From CAG-390 sp045543615 (GTDB lineage: Bacteria; Bacillota; Clostridia; Oscillospirales; CAG-272): DNA of 64,000 bases. Positions within the stretch are counted from its first letter, which is position 1, and every line of letters begins with the position of its first letter. A program made the translations under genes and the position numbers. Below, one piece after another: positions 24,005-33,093 of this stretch. The DNA is taken from contig JAZPXL010000019.1 of assembly GCA_045543615.1 (NCBI GenBank), positions 1 through 64,000 on the forward strand. Direction: 5' to 3'. The notes beneath the pieces were generated by a model, which had not been told where the DNA came from, did no database searches, and saw nothing but the letters and a program-made list of their open reading frames with translations.

Positions 24005-24826
24005 ATGGAATTTAAGAATCCCGATACCTCGATTTTAAACGAAAAAGACCTCTATATATTTGATATGGACGGCACTATTTATCTTGGATACAACGTCTTC
24101 CCCTTTGCTATTCGCTTTATTAACAATCTTCGTGCAGCAGGAAAGCGTGTACTTTTCTTTACTAACAACGCCTCCCACACCTCCGATTTCTATGTAAATA
24201 AGCTCTCCCGCCTCGGCTTTTCGCCTACAAGAGAGGAGATTATGACATCGGGAGATGTTACAATTGAGTTCCTTCTCCGTCACAGAGAGGGCAAGAGCGT
24301 TTACCTTGTCGGTACTGATGAGCTTGTTGAAAACTTCCGTGCCGCAGGCATCAGGATGCTTACGGGAGAAGAGGAGAGCGCAGACATCGTTGTCACGAGC
24401 TTTGACACCTCTATGACATACAAGAAGATGGACAACGCCTGCCGTTTTGTCAGAAATGGTGCTGAATATCTCTCAACCCATCCCGATTTCAATTGCCCCA
24501 CCGAGACGGGATTTATCCCCGACAGTGGAGCTATTGCGGCATTTGTTACAGCATCAACAGGCAAGACACCGACATATTTCGGTAAGCCCTACCGTGAGAC
24601 TGTCGAGATGATAAGCGAGGCTACGGGAATTTCCACAGACCGTATGTGCATCTTTGGCGACAGACTTTACACCGATATCGCACTCGGAAAGAAGCACGGC
24701 GTTACGGCTGTCCTCGTGTATTCAGGCGAGACAACACCTGCCGACGTTGAGGCGGCAGGTGTATCGGAGCGTCCCGACTTTGCGTTCCCCTCACTTGATG
24801 AGGTTGACGCAGTTATGTTTGGATAA
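24005..24826 (+). CDS. HAD-IIA family sugar/nucleotide phosphatase (NagD-like)
   Basis: A 273-residue cytoplasmic phosphatase. Motif I FDMDGTIYLG, motif II FFTNNAS, cap region C2 type, and motif IV GDRLYTDIALGKKHG identify the NagD/p-nitrophenyl phosphatase subfamily. The physiological substrate is unknown. CGGAG precedes the ATG by 7 bp. Monocistronic, ended by the long palindromic terminator. Confidence 0.88.
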   Translation: MEFKNPDTSILNEKDLYIFDMDGTIYLGYNVFPFAIRFINNLRAAGKRVLFFTNNASHTSDFYVNKLSRLGFSPTREEIMTSGDVTIEFLLRHREGKSVYLVGTDELVENFRAAGIRMLTGEEESADIVVTSFDTSMTYKKMDNACRFVRNGAEYLSTHPDFNCPTETGFIPDSGAIAAFVTASTGKTPTYFGKPYRETVEMISEATGISTDRMCIFGDRLYTDIALGKKHGVTAVLVYSGETTPADVEAAGVSERPDFAFPSLDEVDAVMFG

Positions 24827-24869
24827 AAACAAAAGGACGAAGAACCCGGGTTCTTCGTCCTTTTGTTTT
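24826..24869. terminator. Bidirectional terminator, 22-bp perfect palindrome arms
   Basis: The 44 bases 24826-24869 form a perfect inverted repeat centred on CCC|GGG at 24847/24848. It touches the stop codons of both convergent genes. Confidence 0.92.
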
Positions 24870-25227
24870 ATTCAATGCCCTCCATAAGCTTTGAGAACAA
24901 GTCTACAAAGGAACGCAGGGACTCTGCCATAATATCACCTGAAAGTGCGATGATTACAAGGGAGAGGATGCCTGTAGCTGCGCCGATGATTCCGAAGATG
25001 AGAGCGAGCTTGTTCTGCGTGCAAGCACCTGTGTTCTTTCTGTCGAAAACGGAGAGAACGATTGCCGCAACGCCCATCATAATTCCGTATGGCGAAAACG
25101 ATGATGCTATCGACACAATACCTGTTATCATTGAGATTATAGCAAGGAATTTTGATTTCCTCGGCATCTCGGGGGTTGGCGTCTCAATATTGTTTTCGTT
25201 CTCAGGGGGTGTGAATTGTTCGTTCAT
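24868..25227 (-). CDS. DUF4190-like small membrane protein
   Basis: A 119-residue protein with a Pro/Glu-rich cytoplasmic-type N-terminus (1-25) and two membrane helices (about 27-60 and 72-97) separated by a short polar loop, the layout of DUF4190. No function is known for the family. GAGGT lies just before the ATG. It follows the DUF4432 gene by 22 bp and probably shares its transcript. The stop codon is embedded in the palindromic terminator. Confidence 0.7.
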   Translation of the reverse strand: MNEQFTPPENENNIETPTPEMPRKSKFLAIISMITGIVSIASSFSPYGIMMGVAAIVLSVFDRKNTGACTQNKLALIFGIIGAATGILSLVIIALSGDIMAESLRSFVDLFSKLMEGIE

Positions 25228-25249
25228 AATATACCTCTATGACGGAGAA

Positions 25250-26260
25250 TTATTTGTCAGCAGGGCTGAAGCTGATGATAAACTCGTGTGTCTGGCTCTC
25301 GCCTGCCTCCATAAATTTCAGCTCGCCCGCAGCCTCAGCATCCTTGCCAAGCATAACCATAGCGGCAGGCTCAAGTCCCATAATATAGTCACCGGCAGCG
25401 AGGTTCTTCCATTGGAATACCTTGTCGATGACGGGAGAACGAAAGGCAACACTCATCTTTGTGTCGATCTCAGGGTTGTTTACGCCGTAATGACGATAGC
25501 CATTTGCATCGGCAGGGAGATAGTGATAATAATTGCGCTGACGGTAGCCGGGCTCGGGGGGAGTCATCGTTCTCCATTCGTCAATGAGAGAGGCGGCAAA
25601 ATCGTCTGCAGGACGAATATGCTCTGCATCAATGAGAAGCTCGGTTGATTCGGAGATGAGAGGATAGCCGAGGTTGAAGTGGTAGAGCAGATAGAGAGGA
25701 GCACGGGTAAAGCCGTTGTTTGTGATCTCATCCCTCATTGTAAGGGTGTTTTTGTTTCTTGAAATGATAACGGTACGGCGAAGAGTGTATCTTACACCGA
25801 AGAGTCTGCCGTGGAAGATGTCACCGACGATCTCGGCGTAAGGTTCGCCGTCATCGTCAAACTTTGTAGAGATGCAAACGTTTTCAGCAGGTGTGTGGTT
25901 ATGTCTGCCGTGAAGTCCCTCAAGGGAGTCCGGCAGAGCAGAGCCGATCCATTCAAGACCACAGGTCGCAAGGAAGCCACCTGAGAAGGAGCGAAGCCAA
26001 CGAGGGCCGATGTCGTTGTAATATGCAGGGTGAATAATACCACCGGGTGCGTGATATGCCATTTCCTTGCCGTTATATCTTACTGAGAAGATATCAAGTC
26101 CACGGTCGGGCAGGAGTGTAACGGTGAGAGCATCGCCGTTGTGAATTTCGATAGCCTCAGTACCGTCAGCCTTGCCGCCCATCAGCTTGAAGCGACGAAT
26201 GGAAAAAAGCTGTGAGATATTGCCGATGTAATTTTTTTCAACATTATAAGAGCGTGACAT
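25250..26260 (-). CDS. DUF4432 aldose 1-epimerase-like protein
   Basis: A 336-residue galactose mutarotase-like fold. LLPDRGLDIFSVRYNGKEMAYH, GGFLATCGLEWIG and LEGLHGRHNHTPAENV match the DUF4432 branch, whose members bind or epimerise sugars with catalytic histidine/glutamate. Substrate unknown. AAAGGAG precedes the ATG. It lies between the FAD oxidoreductase (57 bp) and DUF4190 genes on the same strand. Confidence 0.8.
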   Translation of the reverse strand: MSRSYNVEKNYIGNISQLFSIRRFKLMGGKADGTEAIEIHNGDALTVTLLPDRGLDIFSVRYNGKEMAYHAPGGIIHPAYYNDIGPRWLRSFSGGFLATCGLEWIGSALPDSLEGLHGRHNHTPAENVCISTKFDDDGEPYAEIVGDIFHGRLFGVRYTLRRTVIISRNKNTLTMRDEITNNGFTRAPLYLLYHFNLGYPLISESTELLIDAEHIRPADDFAASLIDEWRTMTPPEPGYRQRNYYHYLPADANGYRHYGVNNPEIDTKMSVAFRSPVIDKVFQWKNLAAGDYIMGLEPAAMVMLGKDAEAAGELKFMEAGESQTHEFIISFSPADK

Positions 26261-26317
26261 TTTGCTTCTCCTTTGTTATGTGTATGCTAAAAAATGTTTT
26301 TGCTTTTTAGTTTTAAT

Positions 26318-27694
26318 TCAGACGTTGCCGTTTGCAATATGTCTTGCAACGCAAACACCACTTGCAGAGGCCTGGGAGAGCGAGTGAGTTGTTCCACCAC
26401 AGTCACCAATGACAAACAGACCCTTGTGGCGAGTGGAGAGACGATCGTCCGTCTCAACCTCCATATTGTAGAACTTGACCTCAACGCCGTAGAGCAAGGT
26501 ATCGTCATTTGCAGTACCGGGAGCTATCTTGTCAAGAGCGTAGATCATCTCAATGATGCCGTCAAGAATGCGCTTGGGGATAACAAGGCTCAGGTCCCCG
26601 GGTGTTGCCGCAAGCGTGGGACGAACAAAGCTCTCTTCAATTCGTCTGCTGTTGCTTCGCTGACCACGGATGAGATCACCAAATCTCTGTACCATAACGC
26701 CACCACCAAGCATATTGGACAGGCGTGCAATGCTCTCGCCGTATCCGTTGCTGTCACGGAATGGCTCGGAGAAATGCTTTGCAACGAGAAGGGCGAAGTT
26801 TGTGTTGCCCGTGTGCTTTTTGGGGTCTTCGTAGCTGTGACCGTTTACGGTAACGATTCCGTTTGTGTTCTCGTTAACAACAGCACCCTTGGGATTCATA
26901 CAGAAGGTGCGCACGAGATCCTGGAATTTCTCTGTACGGTAGACTATCTTCGACTCATAAAGCTCATCTGTCAGGTGCGCAAAGATTTCATAGGGTATCT
27001 CAACTCTGACACCGATGTCAACTCTGTTCGACATAGTGGGAATGTCAAGGTCAGCACAGACCTTCTCCATCCACTTGCTTCCCGAGCGACCTGCAGAGAT
27101 AATACAAATGGGAGCTTCAAAGGTTTCCTTGTCGCTGTTTACACGGTAGCCACCATCAATTATTTCAACAGTTCTTGCAGGAGTACGGAAGAAGAAATCA
27201 ACAGCACCTGAGAGCTTGTTGTAGAGATTTTCAAGAACTATGTAGTTGATATCAGTTCCGAGATGGCGAACGGATGCGTCAAGAAGATGCAGACCGTTGC
27301 GCAGACAGAGGGTTTTGATACCTGTATTTGCAGTAGAGTAGAGCTTTGTGCCCTCGCCACCGTAGGAGAGGTTGATGCCGTCGACATATTCCATAAGCCT
27401 GATAGCCTCTTCAGTTCCGATATGCTCGTGAAGAGTTCCACCAAATTCGGTAGTAATATTATATTTTCCGTCCGAGAATGCACCTGCACCACCAAAGCCG
27501 TTCATAATGGCACAGCTCTTGCAACCGATACAGGACTTTATCTTAACGCCGTCAATGGGGCATTTTCTCTCGGAGAGGGGTGCGCCTGTTTCAAGGACGG
27601 CAACCTTGAGGTCGGGGCGAAGAAGATTCAGCTCGTATGCGCTGAAGATGCCACCGGGCCCGGCTCCGATAATAATAACATCATACTGTTTCAT
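26318..27694 (-). CDS. FAD-dependent oxidoreductase (COG2509 type)
   Basis: A 458-residue flavoprotein: N-terminal Rossmann motif DVIIIGAGPGGIFSAYEL, a nearby Cys-rich stretch (CPID, then CIGCKSC), and C-terminal FAD contact GLFVIGDCGGTTHSLSQA. The family is widespread in Clostridia and poorly characterised. Its annotations vary between dehydrogenase and NAD-utilising protein. The ATG follows GGAG; the promoter is at 27740-27768. The divergent neighbour is nadE. Confidence 0.82.
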   Translation of the reverse strand: MKQYDVIIIGAGPGGIFSAYELNLLRPDLKVAVLETGAPLSERKCPIDGVKIKSCIGCKSCAIMNGFGGAGAFSDGKYNITTEFGGTLHEHIGTEEAIRLMEYVDGINLSYGGEGTKLYSTANTGIKTLCLRNGLHLLDASVRHLGTDINYIVLENLYNKLSGAVDFFFRTPARTVEIIDGGYRVNSDKETFEAPICIISAGRSGSKWMEKVCADLDIPTMSNRVDIGVRVEIPYEIFAHLTDELYESKIVYRTEKFQDLVRTFCMNPKGAVVNENTNGIVTVNGHSYEDPKKHTGNTNFALLVAKHFSEPFRDSNGYGESIARLSNMLGGGVMVQRFGDLIRGQRSNSRRIEESFVRPTLAATPGDLSLVIPKRILDGIIEMIYALDKIAPGTANDDTLLYGVEVKFYNMEVETDDRLSTRHKGLFVIGDCGGTTHSLSQASASGVCVARHIANGNV

Positions 27695-27739
27695 TATTTT
27701 TTCTCCATTCGATTATTTGTCGCATATTGATACAATTAT

Positions 27740-27768
27740 ATGATACCACACAAAACGGGGAAAATCAA
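27740..27768 (-). promoter_or_regulatory. Promoter of the FAD oxidoreductase gene
   Basis: Reading leftward: TTGATT at 27763-27768, 17-bp spacer, TATCAT at 27740-27745. Confidence 0.65.
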
Positions 27769-27786
27769 TCTTTTTTTGAAATTTCA

Positions 27787-27815
27787 TTGACTATGGACGA
27801 TAATTGTTATATAAT
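27787..27815 (+). promoter_or_regulatory. Promoter of nadE operon
   Basis: TTGACT at 27787-27792, 17-bp spacer, TATAAT at 27810-27815. Confidence 0.85.
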
Positions 27816-27842
27816 AAATATAGAAACACTACATATTACGCT

Positions 27843-27862
27843 CTGCACACACCTGTGGGCAG
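27843..27862 (+). promoter_or_regulatory. Leader hairpin before nadE
   Basis: CTGC-A-CACA-CC-TGTG-G-GCAG forms a compact stem-loop between promoter and ribosome site. It is too short to match any NAD riboswitch class I know. Confidence 0.3.
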
Positions 27863-27880
27863 GGACTATGGAGGTAAAAA

Positions 27881-28639
27881 ATGAAAAATTACAGTTTTGA
27901 CGTTAAGACAGCAACCGACGCTTGCGTGGAGTGGATCAGAGATTGGTTCGAGGAAAACGGCAAGGGCTGCAACGCAGTTGTGGGAGTGTCGGGTGGTAAG
28001 GACTCGTCCATCGTTGCGGCACTCTGCGTAAAGGCTCTTGGAGCTGACAGAGTTGTCGGCGTGCTTATGCCCCAGGGCGAGCAGTTTGACATTTCCTGCT
28101 CTTATATGCTTGTTGAGCACCTCGGTATCAAGCATTATCTTGTAAATATCGGCGAGACGGCAGAGGCACTGAAGAGTGCTGTGGCAGGTGCGCTTGGTAA
28201 TGAGCTTTCATCGCAGTCGCTCCAGAATATGCCACCTCGCATTCGTATGACAACACTCTATGCACTCTCCCAATCGGTAAACGGAAGAGTTGCAAATACC
28301 TGCAATCTCTCTGAGGACTATGTTGGCTATTCAACAAGATATGGAGATTCGGTAGGTGATTTTTCGCCCATATCCCGTTTTACTGTAACGGAGCTTAAGG
28401 AGATTGGCAGATACCTCGGTCTTCCTGCAGAGCTTGTGGACAAGGTTCCGATTGACGGACTTTGCGGCAGAACTGATGAGGACAACCTCGGCTTTAGCTA
28501 TGCAGAGCTTGACAGATATATCAGAGAGGGCATTGAGCCCGAGAGCGCAAAGAAGGCACTCATTGACCGTAAGCATAAGGCAAACCTCTTTAAGATGAGA
28601 CTTATGGACTCTTTTGAGTTTGATCCCTTTGCCGAGTGA
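27881..28639 (+). CDS. nadE: NAD(+) synthetase, single-domain (ammonia-type)
   Basis: A 252-residue N-type ATP pyrophosphatase that amidates nicotinic acid adenine dinucleotide to NAD+. P-loop SGGKDSS at 37-43, and NLSEDYVGYSTRYGDSVGDFSPI is the expected NaAD-binding block. There is no N-terminal glutaminase domain, so ammonia is the likely nitrogen source. GGAGG precedes the ATG. It is first in an operon with mrnC and a cyclophilin gene. Confidence 0.93.
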   Translation: MKNYSFDVKTATDACVEWIRDWFEENGKGCNAVVGVSGGKDSSIVAALCVKALGADRVVGVLMPQGEQFDISCSYMLVEHLGIKHYLVNIGETAEALKSAVAGALGNELSSQSLQNMPPRIRMTTLYALSQSVNGRVANTCNLSEDYVGYSTRYGDSVGDFSPISRFTVTELKEIGRYLGLPAELVDKVPIDGLCGRTDEDNLGFSYAELDRYIREGIEPESAKKALIDRKHKANLFKMRLMDSFEFDPFAE

Positions 28640-28649
28640 GGACGGAGAG

Positions 28650-29042
28650 TTGAGCGAAAAACAACACACTCTCTCTGTTGAGGCACTTGCATATCTTGGT
28701 GACTCTGTCTTTGAGCTTTGCGTCCGTGAGAGACTTGTCAGAAGTGGTCTTTGCAGCTCCGACAGACTCAACCGTGCAGCTCTCGATTATGTAAAGGCTA
28801 CTGCACAGAGCGAGGCCGTGGAGCGTGTGCTTCCCCATCTGAGCGTTGAGGAAACTGCAACGTACAAGAGGGGCAGAAACGCAGGACACGGAAAAAACAC
28901 ACCTAAGAGTGCGAGTATGGCAGAGTATCGCAGAGCCACGGGCTTTGAGGTGCTGCTCGGATGGCTTTATATGGACGGCAAGAAGGATAGAATAGACGAG
29001 ATTCTTGACATCGGCTACCCCGAGCTTCCAAAATTAAAATAA
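28650..29042 (+). CDS. mrnC: Mini-ribonuclease 3 (MrnC)
   Basis: A 130-residue RNase III catalytic domain without the double-strand RNA-binding domain, which matures 23S rRNA in Bacillota. The signature ALAYLGDSVFELCVRERL carries the catalytic Asp; KRGRNAGHGKNTPKSA and TGFEVLLGWLYM follow. Several TTG codons could start the frame (28614, 28620, 28629, 28650). TTG at 28650 is chosen because GAGG lies 8 bp upstream and it falls just after the nadE stop, avoiding overlap. Its catalytic Asp then lies about 16 residues from the start, close to the B. subtilis enzyme. Confidence 0.88.
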   Translation: MSEKQHTLSVEALAYLGDSVFELCVRERLVRSGLCSSDRLNRAALDYVKATAQSEAVERVLPHLSVEETATYKRGRNAGHGKNTPKSASMAEYRRATGFEVLLGWLYMDGKKDRIDEILDIGYPELPKLK

Positions 29043-29067
29043 AAGAAAAATATATTGGAGACGAAAA

Positions 29068-29577
29068 ATGGCAGCAAAGAAACCTATTATTGAAATTACG
29101 GTAAAGGACTACGGCACAATGAAGGCCGAGCTTTACCCCGACATAGCACCCCTTACAGTTAAAAACTTCCTCTCACTTATCGAGAAGAATTTCTTTGACG
29201 GACTGATTTTCCACAGAGTCATAAAGGGCTTTATGATCCAGGGTGGTGGCTATGACACACAGTTTGAGCATAAGGAAGCGTCCGCTATCAAGGGCGAGTT
29301 TATCGCTAACGGCTTTATGCAGAACACGCTGAAGCACACAAAGGGCGTGCTTTCTATGGCAAGAACCTCCGACCCCGACTCTGCGTCCTCGCAGTTCTTC
29401 ATTATGCACGCAGACTCCCCCCATCTTGACGCACAGTATGCAGGCTTTGGACTTGTAATTGAGGGGCTTGACGTTATTGATAAGATCGCATCGGTCAGAA
29501 CCGGCAGATTCGGTTACTTCGGTGACGTTCCCCGTACACCTGTTATAATCGAAAGCATCAGGGTTGTTGAAGAATAA
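29068..29577 (+). CDS. Cyclophilin-type peptidyl-prolyl isomerase
   Basis: A 169-residue cytoplasmic cyclophilin without signal peptide. FFDGLIFHRVIKGFMIQGG contains the catalytic Arg, and SMARTSDPDSASSQFFIMHADSPHLDAQYAGFG follows as in short bacterial forms. It assists folding by proline isomerisation. GGAG precedes the ATG. Last gene of the nadE operon, followed by a strong terminator. Confidence 0.93.
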   Translation: MAAKKPIIEITVKDYGTMKAELYPDIAPLTVKNFLSLIEKNFFDGLIFHRVIKGFMIQGGGYDTQFEHKEASAIKGEFIANGFMQNTLKHTKGVLSMARTSDPDSASSQFFIMHADSPHLDAQYAGFGLVIEGLDVIDKIASVRTGRFGYFGDVPRTPVIIESIRVVEE

Positions 29578-29580
29578 ATC

Positions 29581-29613
29581 AAAGGCAGACGGAATATCCG
29601 TCTGCCTTTTTTT
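29581..29613 (+). terminator. Rho-independent terminator of nadE operon
   Basis: A 13-bp stem AAAGGCAGACGGA / TCCGTCTGCCTTT with a 3-base loop and a run of T. Confidence 0.93.
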
Positions 29614-29706
29614 AAAAAAACGTGGAACTTTTTCCTCTCTCGATCGTCTATTATAGTAGAGACACAAAAACGGTAGTATACCGTAAAGACAAAAGGAGGA
29701 GAAAAA

Positions 29707-31068
29707 ATGAAAAAGACAAGGATAAGAGTCAGAGCAATTGTGCGCTTGTGCGCATCTGCACTCGTGCTTTTGACGCTGCTTTTGACAGTTGGATGCGATA
29801 TGAGCGAGCTGTTTGGCGAGGGAAGAGTGACAACCGATCCCGTGTATGTTAAAATTCCCAACGAAAACATTCAGAATCTGACAAATACAGAGGGCTTTGT
29901 CTCGTCAAGAGAGTCGGGCAGAGTCAGCAAGGCTTACAGAGAAGCAAGTGCTGCGCTTGCGCTATCTATGCTCAGAGAGGGTGCTTTGAGTGAGGACGAC
30001 ATCCTGCTGTCCCCACTTTCAATCACAACAGCTCTGCTTATGGCGGCAAACGGAGCTGAGGGCGATACGAGGGCGCAGTTTGAGGAGCTTTTCGGGATGA
30101 GTATCGAAAAGATGAACGAAGAGCTGTTCAAATATTACGGCACGCTTACCTCAAACAAGGACGCAAAATTCAATTTCGCAAACTCGATGTGGGTAACAAA
30201 TCGCCCTGATTTTAATATTAACGAAAACTTCCTTCACGAAATAGAGAACACATTTGAGGCTGACGTATTTTCAGCACCCTTCACCGATCCCGAAACCGTA
30301 AAATCAATAAACGGCTGGGTGTGGGAGAACACCGACAAGATGATTCCCGAAATTCTGGGAGAAGATGACGTCTCCTATGATACCGTTATGGTTCTGCTCA
30401 ACGCTCTCTCATTTGACGCTCTTTGGTCGGATCCTGTGCCCGACGAGGCTTGCTTTGATGGAAGATTCAACGGCAAGGGCGGCGAGAGCACCGTAAAATA
30501 TATGAACGCCTCGGCAAGAGCATATATTGAGGGCGAGCACGAGATAGGTATAGTCAAGGAGTACCGTGGAGGTGGCTACGCATTTGTAGCTCTGCTTCCA
30601 AAAGAGGGCGATATTTCGTCCTACCTGACAAGTCTTGACGGCGAGAGATTTGTCTCGCTCTATGACAAAAGAGAGTATACGACGGCAGGTGGGCCTGTGG
30701 TAAACGTCAGCGCAAAGCTGCCGCATTTTAAAACTGACACCTCGCTCTCACTCAGAGAGCTGCTCTGCTCACTTGGAATAGTCTCTGCATTTGACGATAA
30801 AAAAGCAGACTTCTCATCCTTTGGCAAAATGGACGGTGGCGAGAATATATTTATTTCAAATGTACTTCACAAAACATTCCTTGAGCTTGACAATTCGGGA
30901 ACGAGAGCTGCAGCAGTTACAGCCGTTATTATGGATGCTGAAAGCTCAGAGCCAATTAGTGTAAAAAACTACCGTGTTGAATTTGACCGTCCGTTCGTCT
31001 ACGCCATAGTGGATACAAAAGAAGGACTTCCCATTTTCCTTGGCGTTTGTAACAATATCGAGGGCTGA
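29707..31068 (+). CDS. Serpin family protease inhibitor, lipoprotein
   Basis: A 453-residue serpin behind a lipoprotein signal (lipobox LLLTVGC, Cys about 35). Core serpin motifs: NILLSPLSITTAL-like DDILLSPLSITTALLMAANGA, VLLNALSFDALW, and the C-terminal FDRPFVYAIVDTKEGLPIFLG. The reactive-loop hinge GTRAAAVTA (from about 398) has small residues as in inhibitory serpins; the loop continues IMDAESSEP and is several residues longer than the alpha-1-antitrypsin loop, so the scissile bond cannot be set (Glu or Ser region). Gut Clostridia are known to make serpins against host or bacterial serine proteases; here the inhibitor would be tethered to the membrane. AGGAGG precedes the ATG. Confidence 0.92.
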   Translation: MKKTRIRVRAIVRLCASALVLLTLLLTVGCDMSELFGEGRVTTDPVYVKIPNENIQNLTNTEGFVSSRESGRVSKAYREASAALALSMLREGALSEDDILLSPLSITTALLMAANGAEGDTRAQFEELFGMSIEKMNEELFKYYGTLTSNKDAKFNFANSMWVTNRPDFNINENFLHEIENTFEADVFSAPFTDPETVKSINGWVWENTDKMIPEILGEDDVSYDTVMVLLNALSFDALWSDPVPDEACFDGRFNGKGGESTVKYMNASARAYIEGEHEIGIVKEYRGGGYAFVALLPKEGDISSYLTSLDGERFVSLYDKREYTTAGGPVVNVSAKLPHFKTDTSLSLRELLCSLGIVSAFDDKKADFSSFGKMDGGENIFISNVLHKTFLELDNSGTRAAAVTAVIMDAESSEPISVKNYRVEFDRPFVYAIVDTKEGLPIFLGVCNNIEG

Positions 31069-31107
31069 CCGAGAGGGATAAAAATAAAACAAGAAAAAGA
31101 ATAAAGC

Positions 31108-31152
31108 TGACCGTCTGTGTGGAATATTTCGCACAGACGGTCATATTTTGTA
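31108..31152 (+). terminator. Rho-independent terminator of serpin gene
   Basis: A perfect 12-bp stem TGACCGTCTGTG / CACAGACGGTCA (31108-31119 with 31132-31143) followed by TATTTTG. Confidence 0.85.
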
Positions 31153-31180
31153 TTGATAGAAAATTGAAGTGAGGTGTATT

Positions 31181-32503
31181 ATGCAAAAAAAGAAGATTGT
31201 GTTTTTGTTACTTTGTCTGTGCCTTGCAATCGCGAGCGTGGCTTTTCCCGTTTTTGTTTCTGCGGCAGAGGAGAGTGAGCAGAGCTTGCTCTCACCGGGA
31301 CTATGCGTGATAGCGAGACAGAACGAGCTTGTGATGTCGACAACGCCCGGTGGTGGTGCGCTGTTTTCGGCAGAGGATTTTGAGAGACTTGTGGGAGTGG
31401 ACGTTGACTATGTAACTGTTGCTCGCAGAGCAGACTTGAGCACGGGTCAGCTTACGATAGGCTCGCTTGTGCTTCCCGAAGGGCAGAAGATAAGCCGTGC
31501 AAATCTTTCCCGTCTCTCACTTGTGCCGATGGCGGAGAGGGAGAGTGACGTGCTTGATTTTTCATTTACTGTAAATGGCTCTCCATATGAATATCTCTGC
31601 AAAGTACATATTCTTGACGAGGGCGAGAGCAATTCTGCACCAACTCTCTCCCCCTCATCCGTCAGCGCATCGTCCGTCCGTATGCCGTCCTCGTCCACCT
31701 ACGGTGGCGTGCTTGCAGGAAGCGATGGCGACGGTGACGGACTTGTGTTTGAAATATCAAAGTATCCATCACACGGTAGCGTTCAGCTTTTAGACCGAGA
31801 GAGAGGAGTTTATGTTTACAAGGCTGAGAGTGGCTACACAGGCAGGGACAGCTTTTCCTATCAGCTTCGTGATGAATACGGCAACTACGCCGAGGGCGAG
31901 GGACGGGTGTCGCTGAAGATCACAAGATATGCCTCATCGGGCTTTGCAGATACTGACGGAGTTGACGAAACGGCTGCAAGAATTGTAAGCGAGCACGGAA
32001 TTATGAGTGGCACTCGTGTGGGCGAGAGCCTTTGCTTCTATCCCGAAGCTAAGCTCTCGAGAGAGGAGTTTGTGCTCTGTGCTATGATGTGCCTCGGTGT
32101 AGACGGGCGTGATGCTAACGAAGAGGCACTCTCTGTATTTGCCGACAGGGATAAAATATCAAAAGACGCCGCTCCATACGTTGCCGTGGCTTACGAGAGA
32201 GGAATGGTGGGTGGACTTATTGTTGACGGCGAGCTGGTGTTTGCGCCAAAGGATGAAATAAGTATTGCCGAGGCAGCAATATTTACGGCAGCGATGATGG
32301 GAATTGACGATGAGACAGCAATAAAAACCTCGGCAGGCATCGGTATTTCATCTCTCGGACGGAGTGAGATCGCCACTCTTGGAGCATCGGGTATTCCCAT
32401 TTGCATAGATGATATGGACACACTTCTTGCAAGTGAAGCACTCACAAGAGGAGACGGTGCGCATCTCTTTGCGGCGATGCTTGCAAACGGAGGGAAAGAA
32501 TGA
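31181..32503 (+). CDS. Secreted protein with cadherin-like repeat and SLH-like domains
   Basis: A 440-residue exported protein: signal peptide (about 1-28, cleavage near VSAA), a central Ig/cadherin-like module with GSDGDGDGLVFEISKYPSHG and GYTGRDSFSYQLRDEYGN, then two SLH-like units (GFADTDGVDETAARIVSEHG; FADRDKISKDAAPYVAVAYE). SLH domains bind pyruvylated secondary wall polymer, and a CsaB-type pyruvyl transferase is encoded at 43.7 kb. ATG 31181 is chosen over GTG 31169 because GAGGTG lies just before it. It overlaps the amidase gene by 4 bp (ATGA), so the two are coupled. Confidence 0.8.
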   Translation: MQKKKIVFLLLCLCLAIASVAFPVFVSAAEESEQSLLSPGLCVIARQNELVMSTTPGGGALFSAEDFERLVGVDVDYVTVARRADLSTGQLTIGSLVLPEGQKISRANLSRLSLVPMAERESDVLDFSFTVNGSPYEYLCKVHILDEGESNSAPTLSPSSVSASSVRMPSSSTYGGVLAGSDGDGDGLVFEISKYPSHGSVQLLDRERGVYVYKAESGYTGRDSFSYQLRDEYGNYAEGEGRVSLKITRYASSGFADTDGVDETAARIVSEHGIMSGTRVGESLCFYPEAKLSREEFVLCAMMCLGVDGRDANEEALSVFADRDKISKDAAPYVAVAYERGMVGGLIVDGELVFAPKDEISIAEAAIFTAAMMGIDDETAIKTSAGIGISSLGRSEIATLGASGIPICIDDMDTLLASEALTRGDGAHLFAAMLANGGKE

Positions 32504-33081
32504 ATAACCAACCTTTTCCAAGAGAACCGAGCTTTGACTTTGTGCCGTATGATCGCAGTCGTGCAATAGAATACGCAAGGAGGTGGGCTCTTTCACGCAA
32601 TCCACTGTTTGAGGACTTCACGGGAATTGGTGGGGATTGCACAAATTTCGTTTCCCAATGCCTGCTTGCAGGACTTTGCGTGGAAAATCTTACGCCCATA
32701 TACGGCTGGTACTATCGCTCACCAACTGACAGAGCACCTGCGTTCAGTGGTGTGGAATATTTTTATAGTTTTATGACAGGCGCACCCGAATTTCGCAGTG
32801 AAAACGGAGGCGAGGGGCCGTTTGCCACACTCATAGACTTGAGCAGAGCCTTGGTCGGTGATGTAGTTCAGCTTGCAGACGAGGCTGCTGACTTTTATCA
32901 TACGCTCATAATTTCAGCTATACAGAACGGCGAGATATATGTCTGCGCACATTCGGATGATGCGCTCGACCGCCCACTCTCAAGCTATAACAATACGTCC
33001 CTGCGGGTACTGCACATAAACGGTGCACTCCGCCGCGAGAGATACGAATGCTTTGACCGAATCATAAACGGTGGCGAGTAG
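32500..33081 (+). CDS. Amidase_6-like (papain/CHAP-like) protein
   Basis: A 193-residue protein with the amidase_6 signature GGDCTNFVSQCL (C47), followed by GDVVQLADEAADFYHTLIIS with the likely catalytic His. Such domains cleave or bind amide bonds, often in envelope material. There is no signal peptide, so location is uncertain. Translation is coupled to the SLH-like protein by an ATGA overlap, suggesting a joint role. Confidence 0.8.
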   Translation: MNNQPFPREPSFDFVPYDRSRAIEYARRWALSRNPLFEDFTGIGGDCTNFVSQCLLAGLCVENLTPIYGWYYRSPTDRAPAFSGVEYFYSFMTGAPEFRSENGGEGPFATLIDLSRALVGDVVQLADEAADFYHTLIISAIQNGEIYVCAHSDDALDRPLSSYNNTSLRVLHINGALRRERYECFDRIINGGE

Positions 33082-33093
33082 AGAAGAGGAGTA

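Noticed and set aside
27820..27880. NAD riboswitch before nadE
   Set aside because: The leader has only one small hairpin and does not match the NAD-I or NAD-II layouts I know.
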